The position numbers and the translations under genes were made by a program. The notes under the pieces are model-generated. The model saw nothing but the letters and a program-made list of their open reading frames with translations, was not told the origin of the DNA and made no database searches. A DNA stretch of 64,000 nucleotides from Hansfordia pulvinata (taxonomy: Eukaryota > Ascomycota > Sordariomycetes > Xylariales), in contig BJKQ01000031.1 of assembly GCA_006538405.1 (NCBI GenBank), forward strand, positions 62,001 to 126,000, given 5' to 3'. The first letter of the stretch is position 1; every line of letters begins with the position of its first letter. Below are positions 1-11,987 of this stretch, in pieces.

Positions 1-2415
1 GGCACCCCCACGTAACGTCGACTCGAGCTGGTGTGCAGTGAGTCGCGTCGTGCACGCGTCGCAGACCGCGTCGCGGGGCTGCCAATAAGCCCGGTGCTAC
101 GTGACGGCTGGATTCTCATGTACCGGACCGTGGCTCCAGTGGCTGCCACGACATTGAAGTACATGCACGCGAGACATGCGTCCGCTCGTCTGGTGCGCGC
201 CACACCAGAGACTGGAATCACGACTTGCTGCATGATTAAATGGACCCTTCTTCCAGAGGCACGCGCCAGAGATATATACCTAGGTAGGTAGGTAGGTTAC
301 ATGGCCGACCAGAGATAGGTATCCTCATTGTTACCATCACTCATCCACTACCTCACCAATTGCCGGAGCCATCTCGCCATGAGAACGCACAGGTATTGAT
401 GCACTCGCACGAGACGCCATCTCGAGCCGCACTGCACGTGCCCATGCACTCCCTGATCACCTGCTGGAGGGCAGCACTGGGTGGGCCAGGGCGCACCATG
501 CCTACCACTCCAACCCGAGCGCCTGCGGCTGCCTCTGGATGTAGAGATCGGAGCTAAAGGCGTTGCTCTTCTGTACCTCGTGTTACACGGTGGCGGTGCC
601 GAACATAAGCGAGACTCGCGAGAAGACCGTGGCTCGATACGTCTGCGTTCATCTTCAGGTCGTCTTATACTTCGCGTGCAGCTTAGTGCTCTGCAAGTGT
701 AAACCAGCCAGCGGTGTTCCTTTACCGACGTTATTCTAAGCAGTAACGTTGGTCTCTGCGGCCACTTCGAGGGGTCACCTGGTCATTCGCGAACAAGGAG
801 AAATCGAGGAGGGACGCCTTAATTGAATTGAACACGTCGAGACCTGGAGGAAGAGATCAAGCGGCAACACAGCCCGACCGTGGCGAGCGAGCTCCTGTCC
901 GTGCTCTTCAGGCAGCGCGGTGTCTTAGGAGTAGACGAGTTCATTAAGCAGATCATATCCTCCAACCTTATTAGACCCTCGGTGTTATTCACGGTCCAGT
1001 CCGAGGACTCGAAGTTAATCCAGCTCACGATGACTCCGCAGTCCATCTTGATCTATCGGCCCACTGTAGGTTCCTGTATAACGTGTTGAATATCATCTCA
1101 CACTTATTGGTGGCTTCCTCTACCAGGCTGAAGCTCTATGGCGGGTTGTCGAGGGCTAGGTCCACGAACTTGACCTTGTACGGGACGGATGTTGCCGCTG
1201 CCTGTTCAATGTGAAGCAAAAGACTCAAGCTAGAAATCGATCTTAATGGCCCTTGGCCAGACTGGAGGTAACTACATAGATACCTGATGAATCGACAGAC
1301 CCTCACTCGTGCGAGTATGGTCTCAAGACTTGAACGCATCTCTACCTACTTACATTCATCAGGCCGGACTGTGGTATTAACACTGTTGTCCTTCCGGTGC
1401 CCGACACGGAGCTTGCCCGAGAGCCCGTGCCTGATGAAAATTGCTGCCCTGCCCTTTAGTAATGGACTTGCCTTGCCCTTAATCAACACAAAGGAAGGCG
1501 CAAAGAGAAAAGGTCGACCACACGAGCACCCACGCACCCACGCACCCGCGTTAAGGCTGTCTTAATCACTTACGAGCAGACGTCTTGCACCATGTTAAGA
1601 GTCGTCCTCGTCTTCGCCGCCCCCTCGGCCTAGGTCCGACTCGATCTAGCAATCTTGGGCCCGGCGACACGAGCCTAATCAATTCCGCCTCACATGGCGC
1701 TATGCGTAGTAGCAGCATCAGCAGTAGCGGCAGCGGTAGCGGCAGAAAGTAACGGCTCGCCGGTCTCTTCGCTGGCATCGCATCAAGTGTATTTAAGCCC
1801 TTAAGTGTGAGCCCTGCGCAGTGCGCGGCAGAAGGCGAATGGTCCTTTCGCGGGACCTCGCGAGCTGCTTCCGTTCCTGGCCAGGTCGGTCATCCACGGC
1901 TACACAGGATCTAACGAGGACGAGTCCTCGCCCTCCGGTCTTAGTGGCGGCACGCATCAACGTAACTCAGGGCATTGACTAAGAAGACTGGCCTCGTCCC
2001 CTATCCGTATCTCTAAAAAGAGAAGCCGTCCTTACCCCGGACCGGTCACCTTTCAAGGTGGCGTCTTGGACTACACTTCTAGATTAAGTGTGCATAAGGG
2101 GGCACCGTCTGCTACGAGTTCGGAGTATACCTAATGACCTAAATAATATAAGGGAAAAAGGAAAGTCGGGGCATTGGACTCACTGTTAACTCCCTTAATA
2201 GCTGGTCTATGGTTGTAGTAAACAGGTTGCATTAGAGCGCGATTTCTAGGATGGTTCTAAGCAAGGCCTCATTGGCTGCCGGGCAAGAAACGTGCGTCTC
2301 TGTTAAGCAGCGAAAAACAGAGAACACAACGAAGCTGGCCTGACCACGCTGGACACGCTGAGAGTTGCTTCGCGGGAGATAAACACGTTCTCCGTAGGAG
2401 CGAGGCCGGGTCAGG
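1..2415. other. GC-rich stretch, no gene recognised
   Basis: Only short open frames on both strands, with no domain, splice pattern or consistent codon use. A short TAGG tandem run sits near 278-297. A triplet-like CAG/CGG/TAG run at 1708-1745 makes a minus-strand frame (1566-1778) look like a leucine-rich signal peptide, but this is a composition effect. I see no gene in this stretch. Confidence 0.6.
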
Positions 2416-3277
2416 TTAATCACCTGTTGGCCGTATTGTCGATGGATGGTTATTTTTGCGGTACGGTTGCTTGATTCCCAGCTGTTTACGCCAGGTGTCC
2501 ACCGCGATGCCGACGTCCTCATCTACCCTGCTGAGGTGCGCTGGGCAGCGTAGCCTCCGGCTTGCGCGGGCCCCGCGATGGGACAGTGGCCATCGCAACA
2601 GCGGCCCCGGTGATGCTTCGAAGCAGGCCATTGCGAGTCTCTTTGGGTAGGCCAACGCGGGCGTATCCACTATTGGCCAACGGGCTCAGGACTGCCTCCA
2701 CAAGCGCCGGGTTCACCGGCCAGTTCCATTGTTCTCGTTGTTTTAGGGTCAGCTCCCGTGGATTCTCTTCATCAGCTGGGTCTTCATGGTCAACCGCGTC
2801 GTGGAACTTATTGGCCTGAGAAGCGTCGTCAAGAGTCTCATCTTCATCAGAAGGCCCTCAACATGCCTGGCTCTACCGAGCCACCAGAAGTGTTCAATCA
2901 GATTTCTAATTGTAATGGTTGTGCCAAAGTGTCCGCAGGCCTCTGTGGGCCCGTACAAGGGTGGCATCTACTTCCCCGGGGAGGTTACAGAATGAGCTCT
3001 GCCCGTCTGATTCCAGATACCTGAGATGTCCCTGTATGAGTCGGTACTTAAGGGCTCTCTTTCGAGTCAGCTTCTGGATTGCCTTCGCTTTCCTAGCAAT
3101 GGAACTGGGGTCCAACGGGTATAGCACAATGTACGCCGGACTGTGAAGACACATCGTATGTGATCCGTGGGCTCGCCAGGCTCGACTGTCATGATCCTGA
3201 TCTGTGGCCCTTCTGCGTCGGCCCCGAGACCTTGAGGAGGGGCAGTGGTTGTTGCCTGCCTGTCTGGCCAGGGCCAA
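2416..3277 (-). pseudogene. Decayed Ty3/gypsy-type pol fragment (integrase zinc-binding region)
   Basis: The minus strand carries two successive open frames (3277-2906, then 2967-2749). Read together they resemble the N-terminal HHCC region of a retrotransposon integrase: a basic stretch, then a histidine-containing LVRAH segment, then GHFGTTITIRNLIEHFWWLG at about 2934-2875. In Ty3/gypsy integrases this is the GHFG..RT...I...YWWPG..., DV signature. The frame changes inside the motif, and the paired cysteines expected about 30 residues later are not evident, so the copy is broken. Further frames down to about 2416 may be remains of the catalytic core, but no DDE residues can be placed. Unlike the AT-rich blocks this fragment is GC-rich, so it either escaped RIP or decayed without it. 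Confidence 0.55.
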
Positions 3278-4270
3278 GGGAGCGGTGCGGCAACGTAGCT
3301 ACATAGGTTGTTGGCGAGGGGGGAGGTGCGGCAAAGCCCGGCTTCTTGGACATGTCGTCAGACGAGTACATATGAGAGAGGGGAGGGCGTGTTGATCGGG
3401 CGAGACTTGGCGGCACTTTGTGTTAAGGTCGGCCCGTTTCCTTTCGCGTGCGCGCGCCGTTCAAACGATCGAGTGCTCGCTTAGTGAAAAGCCCACGAGT
3501 GCGGCGCAGCGTGGATGGGGGGAAAGGGGGAGAGTTAAGCTGGCGTTGAACTTTTCTGGAGTGTAGGGCTTCCGAGACGCCGAGGAACGGGCGCGAACGC
3601 GAGCGGGTAAGGAGTAGCTGGTATACGCGCGAAAGTGGCTGAGGTTCGTGGTTACGATGGGAAGAAGGGGTTAAGGAAGGTGTGATACGTCATGGGCAGG
3701 TGCGAAGGAGCAACTGTCACGAGCGCCGAGGAGGCTGTTGATGTTGATGGTGATGGCGATGGTGATCTCAGCCATCTTCATCAGACACTCTCGCCCAGTC
3801 ACCCAACCCACCTCTCAAGAACAGTGAACAAGCAGATCTCGCAGTCCCACCCTGCTGAAGGGCTTGCTGTACTGACGGGTCACGCTGTTCGCTAGCACGT
3901 CGAAGGGCCTCGGCGTTCAGTCTTTGCCCGTCGTCGTGGATGTTCCGTTGCTGATCTTCAATGACTCGCTGGCTCGTCTTCACCTGCTTAAAGCGCTTAT
4001 TCACATCTTAAGGTGGGCGCCATGTCGGTTCTTAGGCGGTCTCTTCCTCCAGCCTGCTGAAGGGCGCTTTGCACACGGCTGTAGTATTGAACCACCAGGA
4101 ACTTGTTGGTGAGCGACACTGCTCAATGTCCTCCATGTTCTGTTGGGTAGCTGTGCCGGCCGGCCCGAGCTCTCGCAACGGGCCCTTGCAGACGAGCGTC
4201 GGAATCCAAGCGGGTGGCTGAGAGCCGGACATCTGTTGATAGAAACTGACAGTCAACTAACCCTGATTCC
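3278..4270. other. GC-rich stretch, no secure gene
   Basis: Contains a minus-strand open frame (4004-3768) with a Q/E/R-rich, coiled-coil-like composition and another at 4256-4032. Neither has a recognisable domain. They lie between two retroelement fragments and may belong to the same decayed element. Confidence 0.4.
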
Positions 4271-4378
4271 AGTGCAGGAACTCATGAGGCTCTGACTGTC
4301 AGCAGACGCTGCCTGAGACATTGGCCGCAACCGAGATTTGGAACCCGTGACCACTCAGCTAACGCAGATTCGACCTAA

Positions 4379-4459
4379 CATCATGTCAGCGAAGTCACTT
4401 GCTACGTGTGCCATGAGAAAGGCCACTTTACCCAGTACTGTCCGGACCGTCAGCCTGTT
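4379..4459 (+). pseudogene. Gag-like CCHC zinc-knuckle remnant
   Basis: In the frame that includes 4394-4396, positions 4400-4441 encode CYVCHEKGHFTQYC, a perfect C-X2-C-X4-H-X4-C zinc knuckle as found in retrotransposon Gag (nucleocapsid) proteins. The frame stops about six codons later (TAG at 4457-4459), and upstream continuity is not intact. This is a surviving motif in a dead element rather than a gene. It is on the opposite strand to the integrase-like fragment at 2.4-3.3 kb, so the two are either different elements or a rearranged one. Confidence 0.6.
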
Positions 4460-5205
4460 TAGAACTTCAACCCTTCGTCCCAACCCGACGAAGGCCAGGC
4501 ATGCGGCGAATGCCTGCGTTCTCTCAGATGTGTCTAAGCAGTTCGTTAAAGATAATATGCTAACGGTTCTCGTCGCGCGGGCCGAACGTCGTGACCATCA
4601 CTGTTCATTTCCGTGATTCTATCGTGTGCCCTCTAACTCAGTTTCTTTCATTAACGCTCTACATGTTAGCAGACGGGATCTCGCTAGGCTTCGCTCCCGG
4701 CGGCGGCGTCTTCAATAGCCGCCGGTTGCAGCTGATTAATGCCTTAACAGCGACGCTTTAAGCAACCAGCCATCTGCATTTGCATCAACTTCGGCTTTAA
4801 CCGACGCATCAGCCAACGTATCAGCATAAAAACCTCGAACGGGGCCGTCCAGGATCACGGAACCAGACGCTTCACGATGTGCCAAAGAGTGAGGATCGAG
4901 GGCTTAATGGGCCTTGAAAGAACTAGGAGTGCCCAGGCCGGGACTGCCAAAGGCAGAGAGGCCTTGGCTTTTCCTTCCCTTCAGTGGTGAGAGTACTCCT
5001 AGAGCTTCCAGAGGCGAATGGACTTCTTCTTAGACCCCCCTGCTGCTTATTCCGCTTCTTGACGTCTTCCTGCTGTTTCTTCAAGGCTTTCAGTCCATCG
5101 GCCTCGTCCTGAGCCAATCTATTGACCCCCTCAAGAGCGTTGATGCGACCGACGGCATTTAAGAGATCAGCTCTCAGCTGACTGACTTCAAACGAAGCTT
5201 TTCTA
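4460..5205. other. Decayed sequence with a minus-strand coiled-coil-like frame
   Basis: A minus-strand frame open from about 5205 to 4923 encodes a heptad-like segment (LRADLLNAVGRINALEGV followed by a K/Q-rich stretch) and then a serine-rich tail. There is no ATG at a plausible place and no recognised domain. It could be the C-terminus of a dead transposon protein. The rest shows nothing. Confidence 0.3.
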
Positions 5206-5454
5206 AGCTACGGCCGGGGGGGCCGTCGCAAACACCAACTTGGAAAAGAGACCTGGCCGCACATAAGCCATTTGCTCCTGCTAATAATGGGATCTTTGCC
5301 ACGCTGGGCTGTGGGTTTTTTTGTGACGCATAATGACCTACTCGTGGTACATGTAAGCACAGAACAATAGCAGCAGGTGCCCCCCGAGGGAAAGGGGGCA
5401 GGTCTTAAAGATCTATGCAACACGGACGGTATATGCGGAAGTACGGCGAGTGAC

Positions 5455-5625
5455 ACGCGCAAAAGGATACGTAAAAGCACAAGCGATTACACACACGGCA
5501 GAAGCACACCGAACAGCACACGCAGGGACACACGCAGGGACACACTGGACGCAACCGCGTACGTAGAAGAAGCACGCCGAGTAGCACACACGGCAGAAAC
5601 ACACGGCAGGGGCTCACGTCAAAGG
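5455..5625. repeat. Degenerate CACACGGCAGAA / CACGCAGGGA short-period repeat
   Basis: Imperfect iterations of 10-20 bp modules: ACACACGGCAGAA near 5490 and 5585, and CACGCAGGGACA twice near 5520-5545. No unit is conserved enough to define a clean period. The repeat creates long but meaningless Thr/Arg- or Cys/Val-rich frames on both strands. Confidence 0.5.
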
Positions 5626-6254
5626 ACACCCGACTGCGCACTCCAGGTCAGGTTTAACTTTAAAACACTCCCTTCACGCCCCTTCCGTCTGCGAAATGGC
5701 CCGAGGGGACACCACTAGTAGACAAGCCCTTGCTTGATCAACACTGCCATCCTCGTCACCCACCTCGACCAGCTAAAAGACAACATTAAACCCAGCTCAT
5801 CATGGAACCCGTGTCCACCCCGCGCATCTCTGCACGCTTCTTCGACTCACATGTCGGCCAGAATGTTATGATAGTCGGCAAGGCCGTAAGATCATCCAGC
5901 TCCGCGAAGACAAGGCCATCATCGGGGGGAGAGAAGAGCAGCGCCGCGGGCTCTCTGCGCAACTGCTATAAGATAATGTAAGGGACTGACTGGCTCCTCG
6001 TGTATAAGCAAGCAGTTCTCCCAAAACTCCTTCGGGAAAGCCGTGAGTTATCCATCATACGCCACTTGCCTGACAAAACTGACATGATCAAAGTGCGGCG
6101 ACCACTGGTCCCGCCTTCACTGGTCCTGCCCAAGTCCTTGTTACCGAGCAGGAGAATCTGTAAGTATCTCACCCCATCTCTATCACATGCTTAATTACCT
6201 ACTTACATATATTAACATATAAAAGTGATAATAAGCAAAGTTTCGAGACCCTCC

Positions 6255-6550
6255 GGTATGCCATCCATGCCATTTAAAAAGATAAAGACCTTTTCAAGAA
6301 GCAAAATGCCCTCCTTATCCAACGTAATAAACGCGAACTTATCGAAAAAATCAGCCCTTATATTAATAAATTAAAGAAGTAAATAAAGGCTCTTAAAGAA
6401 CGTGTAAGCTAGCTCGCCAAGAAGCTTGGCCGTGTCGACGTCAAGACCTTTAAAGGATATAACAACCTCCTCCATGATATGAACCTTATTAAGGACGCCC
6501 TAAGTGATGCTGGTCGTCGTTTAATTGTGGTCAGCCCCACTAAGTGGTAA
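6255..6550 (+). pseudogene. Stop-riddled remnant of a Lys-rich helical protein
   Basis: Read in one plus-strand frame, about 6256-6549 gives a nearly continuous K/N/L-rich helical protein (for example LFKKQNALLIQRNKRELIEK, then VDVKTFKGYNNLLHDMN) interrupted by only a few TAA/TAG codons that look like mutated Gln or Trp codons. The composition and position just before the first AT-rich block suggest a mobile-element ORF partly eroded by RIP. The family is not identifiable by eye. Confidence 0.4.
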
Positions 6551-6799
6551 TTGGTGTCAGTCTTCGGTGGTGGTTGAAAAAGTTTGTTTGTTAGCAGCAG
6601 TAGTAGGTACCTTAGGCCCCTGAGATTCGAATCCGTCGTTTGCAGATCACAGTGAACTACAAGTACTAGTTCTCCCCTGTCTGATTCCTAGGATAAACAC
6701 AAGCCTTTCACTTCACACATTTCAACACTACGCAATTGCTCATAGGATACTGTAAGGAACTGGCAACTGCGAAGTTGCTCAGGTTGCCGGTCAACGAAT

Positions 6800-7232
6800 T
6801 CAACTTAACGGGAACAAACGGGTCTGAACTGGCTGCCACCAAACCATCGCCATCTCACCCGTCGTTGCGCCAGTGGCCATTAGCTGCGGCAATATGACAA
6901 CCGCAGTCGGCACGAGATGGTCCGTTACCGTTCGGAAGGGGATATTGGCGTAGACCTTGCCTTCAGGGTTCATAATTTGGTCTCGCATTCCAGTTACGGT
7001 GATGTCGTCACGTCCGCCATCGACAAAACGAGGGGGAAGTCCACGTGCCGTGAGGTACCAGGTAACATTATGCAACTGCATCTTCCCTCTGACAGCCTTA
7101 AGGATCTTGCAGAACATGAAGACGTACAGCAAGATAACGTGGTAAAAGTATGGTGCAGCACCGTGTCCCTGCGTGATGCGTCGTCCGGATTTGCTCCAAG
7201 AGTATTGGAAGCAGAAGCAGAAGCAGAAGCAT
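6800..7232 (-). pseudogene. Open frame of coding character without a start codon
   Basis: The minus strand is open for about 144 codons from just after a TGA near 7233 down to the stop at 6800. It reads like real protein (YFYHVILLYVFMFCKILKAV, then MQLHNVTWYLTARGLPPRF), with a hydrophobic segment near 7140-7090. Internal ATGs exist (for example in the FMFCK segment) but none lies at a convincing start. It may be an internal exon or a fragment of a larger broken gene. The GAAGCA repeat at its upstream end encodes Phe-Cys repeats and is unlikely to be coding. Function unknown. Confidence 0.3.
7203..7231. repeat. GAAGCA/CAGAAG hexanucleotide run
   Basis: About five tandem copies of a GAAGCA-type hexamer, a simple-sequence microsatellite at the upstream edge of the 6.8-7.2 kb open frame. 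Confidence 0.8.
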
Positions 7233-7569
7233 CATGACTTCTGTTTATCTATGCGGCATTCCCGACGATGGCGACAGCGACGCCTGCCCGCGCCCCGCAC
7301 TCGCCCACGTTTACAGCTGCCCACGCGGGAACGTGTTAGTGAGGCTGACATTGAGTGGTAACACTGTTACATAGGCTTCACACGGTGTCGGACTAACCTT
7401 TCATGATAAGCTATTATCGATTCAACAGTACAAGAGGCCGTTATGGCCGCCTGTCTTACTGCTGCCCCCTTCGCCCTTCGCCTAGCTCGCAAGGTGAGGG
7501 CCTTACTGGACACTTCCGCTGCCCGTCTTGGTTAAGAAAGGCTAAGGAAAGATCGCCCTTAGGCTTCGT

Positions 7570-9285
7570 TCCACGCTTTAAGCTTAAAGCATAAATATAA
7601 GATAGCCACAGCGTTAATTCCCCTTAATTATGTTTAGTTTAATTGTATTATAATTAACCTCGTAGCGCTCTGCGTTTAAGTTTATAATTTTATAAAGGGT
7701 TAAGGCCTAAGTACGGAGTCCGGGCAATATGCTTCAACAGGCTACTTTAATATTAAGTCCAGCCTTTAAAGCTGAACGTATTATAAAGCTGGTTAAGCAA
7801 ATATAAGTTAAGGTCCTTACTTATATATATAAATATAAACTTTAATTGTAAATCGTTGAAAAAAGAGTTCTTTTTTAAATAACTTTTTAAATATATATAT
7901 ATATATATAAAGAAAAAGAGATTTAAATGATAATTAACGAGTTTAAACTGCTTTTATTTATAAAAAGGCCGAATTAATTGATTTAATAAGCATGTAAACT
8001 TCTTACACTTATAATTAAAAGAGGCTTACTTTTCCTTTAATAGTATATTATTAAATAATTTGAGAAAGTAAAAATAAGTAAAAAACATAACTTTATTAAT
8101 TAAAAGAGAAATAAAAGATATAAAAATATATCTTAGTATTTAACATTAATTTAAAAGTAATATTAATAATAAAGATATTATTAACTCTTAAGTTATATAA
8201 CTAATAATAGTTTTTAAGCTTAAAAGTATTTTTAATTATTCTTAATTATGATTATTAATTTATTAAATTATTAATTAACCGCTCAAATAACTTAAAAAGT
8301 TAAAGGTATATAACTTTGAAATTATATAATTAATTAATTAAAGAAAGTAACCTTTATTTTATTTTTAATTTATATTTTAAACTTTAACTATTAATCACGT
8401 GTTTATATTTAAAAATAATTTAATGTAAATCTTTAACTTTTAATTATTTATAATTATTCTTTTTAATATATTTTTTACTTTTAATTTATAATAGCGATTT
8501 ATTTATTTAAAGGTATAATATGTTTTAAACCATTTTCACCTTATATTTAAAGGGCTTAACTTTTTTATTTTATATTCGTTTTAAAGCTTATATAAAATAT
8601 ATCTTAATATAGTTAATTTAATTTAAATTATAAGAAGCTTTTATACGGAATTTAATTAAAAAGAAAGATAATTAATATTAAATGCACTTTAATTATAATT
8701 ATTAGTTATACTTTTATATATATACTTATTACACGCTTAATTATATAAATTAAAATTAATTTTATTACGGCTTAATCCGTTAACCTTAACGGCTTTAAGC
8801 AATATTGATAAGTGGTAAGTTAACCGCTTTTATAACTCAATTTATATATTTATGAGCCTTTTTATATGGTTTTATAAGTAATATAATATAATAAGAAATA
8901 TTAATATTATTATATATTATATATATATTTATTTATTATAAACGTTTTGCTTTATGTAATTTAATTAGCAATTTCTTTTAAGGTCCGATTAATAATAATC
9001 GTTATAATTAAAAGTTTATAAGCTTTTTTATAATATATATTTTAAGCTTACCGGTTAAAGATTAAAAGAGATATTATTAAGTATTCTTATAAATTCTTAT
9101 GTTTTTTCTTTTTTATTTGAAATTCTATTATTATACGTATCTTTATATTCTTCGTTTATAATCGTTATGAACCTTATTAAATATAATAAGTATTTCTTAT
9201 ATTTCAGTCTTCTTATAAGATTTTTAATTAATATTAATGTTTAAGTAAGTTTTAAAAAAACATATTTATATAATAGTATTCGCGT
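7570..9285. repeat. AT-rich RIP-eroded block 1
   Basis: Very AT-rich, TpA-dominated and nearly without CpA or TpG (8881-8940, for example, is a continuous run of TA/AT/AA). There is no coding frame of any length. The transition from about 7550 and back to GC-rich sequence at about 9285 is abrupt. In Pezizomycotina this is the known outcome of RIP acting on repeats, so the block is best read as one or more unrecognisable transposon copies. Confidence 0.85.
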
Positions 9286-11384
9286 AGCCAGGGAGCCATG
9301 TCACTATATCATGCTACAGCCAGCGCGCAATTACGAAGGCGGCGCCTGCCACCACAACCAGCCAGTCAGCTTTTCATCAGTGTTGTCGTCGGTCGTTGAC
9401 TCGCTACGCAGGCCTTATTTCCAGGGAGAGAGCTAGAGATAAGTGTGAATCGGCGGCGTATTGGCGACTCGACACGCGCATGCATGGCTGTGTGCTGGCC
9501 GCGGGCCGTTCGACAGCGCTGCGGTGCGTGCGAGGGTGGGGGTAAGGGGGAAGTGTGCGCGGTGGTCCGCGTCGAGAAGCTCGACGGGACCGTCGCCGCG
9601 GACGTCGGGGCCTCTATTAGGCGCCGCGCGGAGCAGGATAAGGAGGAGCCCTGCAAACTCGTCCCAGTACCCCGCGCTTCCCCCCCGCCGGCATTGGCGT
9701 CGATCTAGACTGACCTTCACTAATTCTTCCAGTGTGGCGTGGCGTTCTACGCGTGCCAGCCCCTCGGCGCCCTCGCCCCCTTTTCTTTGTCTTTTTTTCG
9801 TTTGCCTAATCGCCAGACTAGCATATCCGTCATCTCCCGCGACATGATAGCTAATATTGGAAGTACCTACCTATAACCTACTCGTATACAAGAACCGCAC
9901 GTGCTCCTTTACCAACCTTAGATCCTTCCCCCATATCGAATTTCTGGTTCTGGGACGCCACTCGTAGCTCTCTGTTTGCGGTAGCAGCAGCTGCAGCTGA
10001 ACGATATGATTCCACGCGTGGGCACTTGACTGGACTTGGGCAGAGAGTCTGATGGAGTTTGGCACTGGTCGCTGCACGTGACGACCGCGTCGCTGAGCAA
10101 CATTAATTAACCATGGAATAAAGTGTCTTCGTGGTGGTGCCGAGAGCAGCAAGTCGATTTTATTTGTTGGTCTTATTGCTCGGGCGGTCGAGCACACGCT
10201 CGCAGGCACATGGTAGGCTTTTCGAATGGGTAGCTACTCGTATTGAGTTAGCAGGACTGCTAGACTGATGACGCTGAGCCATGGCCCACTCTCAACCGTA
10301 CTTAAAGTAGTGGGTTCGAATCCCGCAGAGGCACGGAGAGGCTGACTTAGGTGCATGTATGATTTGGCGCTTGCTTACTTAAGGTACATAGGGAAGATGG
10401 GTTGCGGCATGTCCCCTTCACTGCGAAGTGACTTGAAGCTTTTCCATCTTGCGTTGTCTGGACACTCGCGGATGCTGCTTTCATGATGTACAAATACCTT
10501 ACATGTACGATACGCTGATGTGCCCCACCTGTTGGGGGTCCAACCTGTGCACCTTTGCCTACAACGCTTTCGTCCGGCCCACCGCCCGTTTATCTTTATT
10601 GCCAACTTCATCAGCAGAGACACACCCACTCGCCCACCCATAACCCCCCTTCTCACACTTTTTATTTTATATTTTCATTTTTTTTTTCCCAATCCCAAGC
10701 AAGTCCACGCGAAGTATGTTACCTTCAGGCGTTATCATCTTGGATACGGCGACTCCCGAGCCCTTGACTGGCTCTCCCCCCGGTGGTGGCGGCGCTCCCA
10801 ATAACGACACTCCTCCTGATCGTGGCCACCCAGTTTAGCCCGATACCCGCGCCCGCATGTACAAGTGATGATATCAGTGGTGGCCCGAGCCGTACTTTAC
10901 AGGCAATAGGGCGTTCAAAGGCCGATCCGTTAAGCACTGCGCCAACTGCTGTGATGTCGCAAGAAAGCGGGCTTCACTGCCGCGCCGTCTGCTACCACGA
11001 GCACGCGAGGCTTTCAGCAGCATCGGCCCTACCAAGAGATCCACTGCGCAGCTTTCGCCGGGGGCACCTCGTTCCACCCTTGACAGCCGGCGCAAGAGGA
11101 GTCGGCTTATCATCCCAGCTAGCATGAGTCTGCGTCCAACCTCACGTCTACCCGTTCGACATGCGTTCGACCTCTCGGCTGCGCCTATGACCATCTCGTA
11201 CCGAAGCCATCATTTGCCCCAGCACCAGTACAACATCGTTCTCAAAGTCACGCGGCGACGACCCCTTCTCCGACAATGTGCTTCAGAATTACTTCTCTGG
11301 CGGCCAGAGCTCTTCCCTTAGCAGTCAGCTCAACGCCGGCACGGCTAATCTTCAAGCAAGCCTTGTACCTGCGATGCCTGCCAT
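9286..11384. other. GC-rich stretch without a secure gene
   Basis: Overlapping open frames on both strands near 9366-9850 and 10375-11194, none with a domain or consistent splice signals. A plus-strand frame at 9445-9708 has a Cys-X2-Cys and Val/Asp/Arg-rich composition. Another starts near 10711 with a Pro/Gly-rich N-terminus followed by frames shifted against each other. These resemble the remains of a transposon ORF1 but cannot be assigned. Confidence 0.45.
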
Positions 11385-11987
11385 GTGTTTGAGAGCAGGG
11401 AGCCGCAGATCTGCAGTCAACGCCGACAGGTTCTGTGCAGGAGGCAACATAGGACTAGTCACGAAATGAGCCCTACTGGTGCCTCGGAGCCCGACATGAG
11501 ATGCCTCGACACATTCATGGAAGATAAGGGCGACATTCGCAGCCGTGTGGCCGGCACATACGCAGAACTAGTCAAGTTTCGTAACATGTCTTTCAGTCTC
11601 TCCGAGCTTTTAAGAACGTCGAGTCCAGGCCGACTTCGCGATATCCGGTTATCGAGAGACAACAACCTCTCCATCGCGATATGGTTCGGCATGCGACTCG
11701 ACAGAAGCAACGTCGACGCTCGCCTCTGCCAAGTTCAGCGACCTCAAGATCAATCTCCTCTATCGTATACAACGTCGCCACTGCTGGCAGCCCTGAGACG
11801 TCTGCGCGACCGCACCCTCATTCTGCTGCTCGCTCAATCAGCATCTGCCCTCGCGCTAATCATGGCCACCTTGACCGACCCTTACATATCCCCCAGAGAC
11901 AACGACCACGCCGGCCCTGCCCCCGCGCCCTCACCCTGGCCCTGCCACCGCGCCTTTCTGACTCGCGCCCGCGAGTACTTTTTGTAA
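11385..11987 (+). CDS. Hypothetical ORF, 200 aa, doubtful
   Basis: The ATG-initiated open frame runs 200 codons. Its middle part has ordinary amphipathic composition (for example GTYAELVKFRNMSFSLSELL) and a hydrophobic stretch near residues 146-164 (TLILLLAQSASALALIMATL). A minus-strand frame is also open over 11710-11459, and the surrounding 1 kb is full of competing frames, so the ORF could be chance in GC-rich DNA or a piece of a decayed element. No family recognised, and no canonical introns link it to neighbours. Confidence 0.22.
   Translation: MFESREPQICSQRRQVLCRRQHRTSHEMSPTGASEPDMRCLDTFMEDKGDIRSRVAGTYAELVKFRNMSFSLSELLRTSSPGRLRDIRLSRDNNLSIAIWFGMRLDRSNVDARLCQVQRPQDQSPLSYTTSPLLAALRRLRDRTLILLLAQSASALALIMATLTDPYISPRDNDHAGPAPAPSPWPCHRAFLTRAREYFL

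Noticed and set aside
278..297. TAGG repeats as possible telomeric sequence
   Set aside because: Fungal telomeres are TTAGGG; this is an internal short (TAGG)n run seen at other places too.
1566..1778. Minus-strand ORF with a signal-peptide-like leucine run
   Set aside because: The leucines come from a CAG/CGG/TAG-type low-complexity DNA run; the rest is Arg-rich with no coding character.
5455..5625. Possible CRISPR-like or regulatory array
   Set aside because: Repeats are degenerate and of variable period with no unique spacers; simple-sequence DNA in a fungal genome.
6622..6645. Second B-box-like AGATTCGAATCCG
   Set aside because: No tRNA cloverleaf can be built around it.
10300..10340. 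tRNA-like T arm (GTGGGTTCGAATCCCGC) followed by AGAGGCA
   Set aside because: No matching 5' acceptor (TGCCTCT), anticodon arm or A box upstream within tRNA distance; a B-box-like coincidence or tRNA-derived relic.
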